A stretch of DNA of 64,000 nucleotides, taken from NCBI GenBank assembly GCA_032622095.1, contig CP136064.1, positions 174,472,310-174,536,309 on the forward strand, in the 5' to 3' direction. How positions within the stretch are numbered: the first letter of the stretch is position 1; each line of letters begins with the position of its first letter. The position numbers and the translations under genes were made by a program. Shown in pieces: positions 38,901 to 47,900 of this stretch. The stretch comes from Siphonodentalium dalli (taxonomy: Eukaryota; Mollusca; Scaphopoda; Gadilida; Siphonodentaliidae). The notes beneath the pieces were generated by a model. That model searched no databases, had not been told where the DNA came from, and saw nothing but the letters and a program-made list of their open reading frames with translations.

Positions 38901-41900
38901 TGGCGGTGGGGGTGGGTGGGTACAAAAAATGATCGAAAGGGAAAAAATGCCATACGTGCCTGAAATTTTTTTCCGACCCCCCCCCCCTGATTTGAGTCTA
39001 TCAGATTGGTCAGGGTTTTGGATATATAATTACGTTTTTTCCATCATCTGCATCTTGGTCTGATAAATACCGAATATCTTGTACTCAAAACGTCTGTACG
39101 TTTGAATATCGCAATACTCATAACGCAAGAAAGGTTCATAATGGTTTATATAGCGCCAACCGTAAGTTTTTCGGATGTTTGGTAAATATTACTGCTGAAA
39201 GAGATAATTACTGATCTGGTGTATGGCTGTTTGCAAGAGAAATGCCATGCAAATTGCAGGTCACATGATTTGTTACTATGTGGCATATTGCAAGTGGGAA
39301 TAAATATCTGCCAACAGATATGGGGAAATATTTGGCTCATACGGGAGTCATATCATTACACATTAGTGTGATCACGATTGTACCATTATGTTGATTAAAT
39401 AAAATTAATAGAAGAAATATGTGACGTCGACGGTCGATTAAAATGTGTATATACATTGTCAATTCCACAGCACGATGAATACAATGATGTGGCTTATTGG
39501 TGCCCTATCCTATTCAACACACGAAAACCACAATGCATGTGCACCTGTATGTTTTATACACCAGCAAATAATAGATCAGACCCATGAGCACATTAATATG
39601 AGGATTTGATGGCCAGCTATCGACATTCAAAACAGGCAGTTTCAACACTATTTGAAATGTTGTCGGCCTAAAAATTGCACGAGCGTCCATGCTTTCGTTT
39701 CACAAAACGGTAGACAATAAAGAGCGTTCTCATGTGTGATCTTTTTGTACTCGTTTGTGTAATGTCGCCATGCCCGTGATTGCCACCGAAACATGGATCC
39801 GTTACCTATACAAAAACAATATCACGACTAGCTAGATCGGCCTAAGTATTAGTCGGATTCCTTATGTCATTTTGCGTTTTTGGTTTGTTAAAAGCGATCT
39901 GAAAACGGATTATGTATGCCTAGTAGGTGTGTTTTCAGGATTCACTTGTTTCCATTCTTGAATTTTGGCGGGTCGGCCTAAATCGGGGTCAACGTAATTT
40001 AGAGAGCGTTTCGTATTTACATAAAACGATAAATGGTGCCATCTGGCGTATGGTGATCGGTGCGATTTGAAACTTCTCCAAACTACTAGATATGACTGTT
40101 ACATGTATTTTTGAAAATTTTGATGTGATCGGTTCATTAGTTTTGGCTACAGTTGTGATCAAAATTTAACACTGAGCCCTATGGGGATTCTAGTACTTTG
40201 GATACATGGCGCCATTTTGCGTATTATGATATGCGCGTACTGTTATTTCTAAAAAATACTAAGTATGAAACACAGACGTAGTTTTTAAAAGAATGGATGT
40301 GATCAGATGATTCTTGCTGGGTACAGTTGCGATCAAAATTTAACACTGAACCATATGGAGAATTTCGTGTTATGCTCAAACGTTAATTGTAATATCACTT
40401 ATTGTCAATCGTGCGCAACTATATATGTAGACTAACACTCGTGTTTTACCCACTGTAACTATCCGTGATTTAATAGATGCAATACATGATATAGTTTAAC
40501 CATTGGGATTTGCAATTTGCTGTACACTATAGCATCTAACATGTAAGTCTGATTGTTTGCGAATGCGCCGAAAATGACCCTACAAAATGTCACACCGTTG
40601 TTAACTGGTATAATATCTTCAGGAACACTTGGATGAATATTTAATAGGGTTTTTTTTATATACGAATAGTTTTAGATCTCATGATGTTCAACTCATACGC
40701 CAAAGAGTCTTTATTTATCTGGGACTATTTCTCAATTTACGCGGACAAACAACGCATAGTTACGTGAAACATCATCGCATGCCTTATATAAACCGATGTT
40801 AGTTTCGCGTCCCATTTGTTATTTGAGTATGTTTTATCTAGGTATTTGATTATGTAATAAATAGAATCTTCAACTCGTCCCCAGTTTATAGTAGGATTTA
40901 CAAAAAATTACTGAACTCGTTTTGTAAATTCCGCTATAAAATGGGGACTCGTTGTTGATCCTCTATATATGGCTACATGGCATCATAAACATTTCAACAA
41001 CAACTTAAATATATAGACTTTATATAAGTGGTAGGTTTATTACTTGTATGTACGTACCACATCAATGAACAGTCGAAGTTGACCAGCATCCATTTGTTGG
41101 GATTGAAATTTATAGAGTTGACATTCTGTAATAAAACAAACACAGTCATTATGTCGTTGACCTTTGATTATCGAAACAATGAAGAGTGTCATTTGTTAGT
41201 ATTTCGTCTCGATAGGGTAAAATAAAGAGCTTTTTGTGGAAAGTTGACAATAGTTAGTATAGCTATGTAACTTTGGTAAGTCTTAATAGAAATAGACTAT
41301 ATAGAAATTGTAGCCTCTATAATTTGAGGATTGATGATTGTGCGTGGAGTTATCAGGGAAAATATAGAATGAAAACTTCTGCGTTGGAACTTTATTTCGT
41401 CTTCTTTTGTTGAAATTAAAGGGACACAATGCACTCGCAGTGAGTAGACGTGCGGGAAATATAAAAGTCTGAAAAACATTATACCACGAAGAATAACATG
41501 CAGATAAACATTTTATTAACTTATCATAGTTCTCATATAACGAAACACCGAGTCTTGAAACAATTGTTATGTAAACATAATTGTTACAGTGATTTGTCAA
41601 CAAACACTGATAAGTGAATCGTAAGTTCAACTATGTTGTTCTGAATACGATTTTCATAATATGTTTTAATGTTCTCCAATGTTTACCAGTCAAGTTTTGC
41701 TTAAACTTTGATATCCCATTGGACTAATTGAACTTTGATCGGTATAGTGCCACTGAATTGTAACAGTAATGTTTGCATAATAATTGTTTCGATATTGTTA
41801 TTGGAGAGTTATTAATAATGAAAATAAAAACAATGTCTTTCTATTTTTACATCTACTTGTTGACGATAATTGTTTTACAGACTTTTAAAGATGTTATTTC

Positions 41901-44900
41901 GCATGAACACACTTCGAATGCATTGAGTCCCTTTAACCCTGTTATGATGGGAGCTGCGCTGGTACAGCATTAAAGATCATGAGCCACGGCAGTGCATTAT
42001 CTTATACATGAGAGTATCCCACACTGGACCCACATGGATACGAAAATGCACTGGCTTACCAGGTGAATATTTTTAGGCCAATGTATTCTCTTATATATTG
42101 TTTAAATATCTGTATTCATTAACTATGAATGAATTGGACCCATATATAAGAGAATGCATTGGCACAGGGTTTTCGTAAAAGTTCAGGAAGCTCCAGTCAT
42201 GGAATGGTTAATTGTGCAGAATTGTTGATGTGCTAAATGGACTAACCTCGATTCCTCTTAGAATGTGTTGAAATTCTGGACATATAAAAGCGCTGCCAGC
42301 ATAGGCAGCATCAACATGTAGCCAAACGTTCTCCCTGTCACACACACTCCCGATCTCCTCTAGATTGTCGAATGAACAACACGCTGTGGTACCGAGCGTT
42401 GCACACACCTGTGATGAATGTTTGTATTATTAGTGATCGCATGTGAACAAATGAATGAACGAATGCACGAATGAATCGTTTATCAGCTAACCATAGGCTA
42501 ACCATGTATTAACAATGGTGTCCGCCAAAACAAAAATAAAATAAAGTTACTTGTGAAGATAATACAATAAGCATGTTAACATGTATCTTATAAAATGAAT
42601 GGAATGTCTCAAAGAACCTCGAAGATTTTTCGCCACATTTTGATGTGGTCGATACCCAGCTATACCCATTATAACATTTGTGTCCAGTGGGTTTATGTTG
42701 TAGAAATTATCACCTTTCTTAGCGTTTATATGGTAAAATGCAAATATGAGGCAGAAATAACAGTCTGAAAGATGACTATACACATGCGCCATGTGATCGG
42801 GTGTAATATTTTGGTATCAAATGTTTACCAAAACACAACAAAGTCCAAGCTGGGTACTCAACACACCAACATGTGGCGTCAGTGAACACTTCAGTATCAG
42901 TTTCCGTATATGTTGTAAATTGTATTATGAAGTGGCCCTCCTGCTAGAATGCTTGATAACTGACATACACACAGGTACATTTATATGGACCCTAGAACAA
43001 AACACGTTTAAATACATGTCGAGGTACCATATCGAAAGAAAATTTAAAAAGCAGAATGTGAACAAGGTCTCGGTGACAAAACAAATATATCAGGTGTTGC
43101 GAATCTAAGAGATAGCTATAGATAGAACCAACAAATAACCAACCAATAATGGTCCTATCTTTTAAACAGTGTATATATTGAACACACACCGGAAGATCTG
43201 GGAAAATAGTCTAGTCCTATAGCAAAAAGATCAACAGAATCGCGACAGACTGGAACTATGTCAGTCTGTTATTAGTCAAAGAGCGCGAAAATAGCTAATT
43301 TCAAATATTTTGAATTACATAATTTATTGCTGTGCATATATTAAATTTTCGCCACAATAGTTTCAATATGCGGCGCCCAAGCGAGCATAGGGACAAAACT
43401 ATCGTAAAGCTCAAAATAGCTGTCTGGATGGCCACCAGAATGGCCTTCATTCTGTCGGAATATTATCGGCATGCATGGGTGCAGTTTTCCAATTAGAGCC
43501 CTCCTTTGTGTATTGCACGTAGAATATGTGTCATATTCACAAAACATTTCGAGCCCACAAAACCGTTGTTTCGCCACTATGTACACACCACCAAAGCTTT
43601 TACCATGGCATCCGCACCTATGTAAACCATTATAACATTCACTATGGCAAACACATCTTTTCCGACGAGGCATTATTAATTGTCTTGCGGTCTATGCTAA
43701 TTCATGTATTTTAGGAAAAACTGCAGTTTGTCACGGATGAACATGTTGCATGTTATTTACCATTATGGCACTCGCATGACACAATACTGTGAAAGCCGGA
43801 TATATATACTTAGATAATAATTCAGCCCTGATACTTACGAAAAATGGTATCAGTCCCAGTCGTCGGTCCTCCTGTAAAATTAGAAAACATGCTACAATCT
43901 CTGCGTTAATTTATTTAATTTAAAAAATCCCGACTTCCGACTGGATTTGATATGGCGGGTCACATATTGCTATATTTCAGTTGATTACGTTACTTCAACC
44001 GATTGCATTATAGTGCGATCCCGACAGTTTGCTCGATGTAAATGACTCCATGCACGAAAGCCCAACCAGTAGTACAACAATAATTCAACCTCGTTTTGGG
44101 TTGACTGGATGACTAACTGCCATGGAAACCAAACATAAACATGCTAAATAATATTGCATGTTGGTTTGTAATAAACAGAACAACACATGCGTATGAAGTG
44201 GTAAACTTTATCGCATTCGTGTATTATGCCGGAAGTTACAACTCGAGTCTATAGATGTTTATCCCTGATCAAATACAGATATTGAGAAGTACAAGGAGAA
44301 AATATATACACAAGAATGAGAATGTAACAGCATAATTATAAGTATAATATATAAACGAACTTCGTGTTGTAAATATAGTCAACGTCTTCCTTATGTAGCA
44401 ATATCATCATCATCATCATCATCATCATCCTCATCATCATCATCACTCATTGTAACATTGCGTCACAACAAACTCGTGCGATAACGTTCATCCCATGCAC
44501 GGCTCAATCGGCCAACCTCGGTGATTTCCGTACGCTAATAATACTATTTATGTCAAGTACGACAATCCGAGAAGTTGCGATTGGCACACGCCTGTGTGGT
44601 TCTGTCTATATACAAATCGGTCAGATATTTTTCAAATTGACGTTAAACGCCCCGCTGCGGTGATCATATACACAAAGAAATACGTTTGCTCAGCGTATAG
44701 GTATTTAGCTCAAATTTCTATGTGGATTAACATAAAATTGTAATATGATTGTAATACCATTTGCATTACATGAACAAATGGCGTAATAATTTCCGGTTGT
44801 GAATATATGGTGGATTAGTTCAGTCCGATTTGAACTGCTAACTATTTACACGTTTATCTAGTTTAGATCTCGTGTTTTCCCTTGCGAAACAACCGCACTG

Positions 44901-47900
44901 TTTGTTACATTCTTCAAACGGACATATTGTCTCAGGACCGAACTATCTGTTTGAGACGTTGGGATAAGTGTGTGATATCTTCAACTATCTTTAAGTTGAT
45001 AGTGGTTAAATTTCGGAAAGCATTGCAATACTTACCTCGATCGCTCGCTCTAAGACGTGTCCTCTGAGTGCATAGTTTTCGTCCACATCCAACTGTCTCA
45101 TTTTAACAAATCCTATCATGCCTGCTTTCTCAACACACGAATGTGCCTGAAGAGAGGGATAATAATACATAACGTATATATGGTGTGAATGCAAGGTCCC
45201 ACTCTGTGTAATTCACGAACAGTGTGGACTGCATCATTAGCGTAAAAAAAATTGCTGTCCAGCAATAATTTGTACTGTCCAACCAAGAAAGACCAAATAG
45301 GTCCGATATTCTGAAGGCCCAATGTTACCAAGGTCCGATATTCCGAAGGCTAAATACCCAGAAGGCACAATAGTCTGAAGTATTTATACTCAGAAGGTCC
45401 AATAGTTCGAATGTTTAATACCCCAACAGCCCAATACTCCGAATGTATAATAATACGAACACCGATTACTCCGATGATCCGATAATCCGAATGTGTTCTG
45501 AGGTAAATCAATTATTTTAGTGATCGGCCTATATATCGGTTAAGAGCAAGCTAGGTAGTACATTTAGTGTCTATCCTGCATTTGATCACTTTAACTTTAT
45601 CGTAACTTTATACAGACTACGGTACATCCAATATTAAATTTTAATGCGAATATAATGGTAACAATACTAGGGAGTAATGCATAAACTATGCTTCGCGCAT
45701 GAAAAACAATAACTCGAAAATTTCTCATTTATGGAATCAGTGGTTTACCAGTTTAGATGAGTAAGCCACAAGTCTTGAAAGAAGTGTTCCATCTTCCAAG
45801 AAAGGGAACCTGTTTTTCAGCTTGATGATCTCTTTGTGTCTAGCCGTGAGGAGGTTCACAAGGACGCATTCACTGGCAGAACCCTGAAATTATTACCATG
45901 ACAACGTAAATACGAGGTGATAAACTCAAAACTCCCGATGAATTCTCTAAACTTGTAGTTTACACGGATAATTGTTTTAGATAAATTGTGTATATGCATT
46001 GATAAATTACAAATATTACCCACCCCATGGAGTGGTGTTTGAACATTGTAAGTGCACTGTAACAATACAAGGCGTGTATTCATAAGAACCAACTCAGATT
46101 ATATCACACGACACTGACGATGGTATGGTGATTAATATACCTGAATAACTCCACCTCCTATTCCAGAGTCGTGCAGAAATTCATCTGGTAACCCAATCAG
46201 TCGACCTGCAAAGCAAAGTTGGGAATTTGATTCACTGTCGTGATATTTTACATTTGTGTTGTCCTTAGAACGACAGAATCAAACAATGGATATTGACATT
46301 TATGCCACACCATCGTATTCAACGGAATCCTAGTCATTGAATACATATTTGTGTATACCCCTAGTGGAATAAAAGCTGGACAGTCATTAATTCAACTTAT
46401 CTGACACAACGGTGTAGAATAAATGCAGAACACAACTTGCATCATAATCTCGAATATTTTATTGAACACGTTGGGGACGGCGCATAGTTACATTTCGCTC
46501 GAACTACGCTCTAATATATCCTTGAGCCATCCGCCATTCGTAAGAGATTCTCGATTATGATGCGCGTTGCGTTCTGTCTATATAAGCATATCTAGAACTG
46601 TAACAATCTGGGCTCGATCAATCTCACATTTCACCCAATTTTATCTTCCGCGCTTGCTATCACAAATGTGGTAGACACTTAAACACTGGCACTTAAATAG
46701 TCAAACGTATTCCTTTTATTCTCGATCAATAACGAAATTAGTAATTTCCACGTACCTTGTCCGTTTAACGCCATCTTGTTTTTAGAGTAGCCAAACTATA
46801 TATATCTAGGAGTTTTGACAACATTACTATTATGTATCGCAGTTAAGGTTAGAAGAATGTGCTGGTAGCAGAACAGTTGAATTATGTACATCAATGTCAG
46901 CCATTTTGGAAGTCATCTAATCACCATTTTGGACCATACTTGTTTTTATCTGCGCATATGGTTAGACCATTACAATTAATTAGCTTGACACAATGTTAAG
47001 TTTAGATTCAAATATGCTAGAATTAATTAGCGGCAAACCCCGGCGACCATCTACATTTGTGTTTGGCACATTTCATCTTCCGTCCCAGGTTTGATGCTTA
47101 AATTTATCACTAAATGCAAATTGTTTTGCAACCAGGCTGCTGTACTATCGAATGGCGCAACAAGGAGGTGTTTTTTTCTTAATTTCCTATGGGGCGCCAT
47201 TCGTGATTGTGGATATATTCTCTGCTTCCAATGAGTTATATTGCTTTCGTAATATGGTAGTCCAAGTCTTCCCGTACTAAAACCAGCTAAGATATTGGGA
47301 TGGCGAGATGCTGGTATTTAGTCCGAGTTCTCCACCATAGGCTTCTTATAACACGAGTTAAGCGTTAATGACCAGCTCAAATAAAACCACAATTATATGA
47401 AATAAAATAGGGCGCACATATAACCCAGTAACTGGTTACAAATGCGTCGTATTTTTTTTCTGCACCAAAATCTGCCATATATGGAAAGCGGTAATTTAAT
47501 GTGAAAAGAGACATTTACCGCAGTGTTGACATATTTTTAAAAGTATGCGAACTCAGTTGACCTCGCGAATTCCGGTGAAAATATTCCGTAGATTTTCGAC
47601 TAACCACGCACATGGCGATGAATTCTCCATTGTAATTATGCGTGTCAATAAATAAATAAATAAATAAATAGATTAAGTAAACATTGAAGATATAAATGTA
47701 ATACATTAAATAAATTACGGGAATTACAACCCTCTCACATTTTAAAACAGTGTAAACACAACGAGCATTATGTTTGTATCGAAATTCGTCTCCGCCAAAA
47801 CAAACTCCGGACTATGCCGAGGTTCTTCGGAACACTTCGGCTTTCAGTTAAAACGTAAACAAACATATAAAAAAGCGATGTTAGTGGCAATCAACCGGAA

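Larger units (their letters stand above)
33650..39045 (-). mobile_element. L1/Tx1-type LINE remnant split by two insertions
   Basis: From 5' (right) to 3' (left): [19 protein letters not shown] near 39040-38990; a MITE (38441-38987); RT N-terminal part 38438-37970 ([24 protein letters not shown]); RT core 37941-37608 ([43 protein letters not shown]); a second insertion; then thumb and C-terminal parts ([13 protein letters not shown] near 35330, [11 protein letters not shown] near 34940, [17 protein letters not shown] near 34240). The segment that should hold the F-A-D-D motif is missing. Frames shift several times and 38160-38240 holds a duplicated block. A dead copy. Confidence 0.75.
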
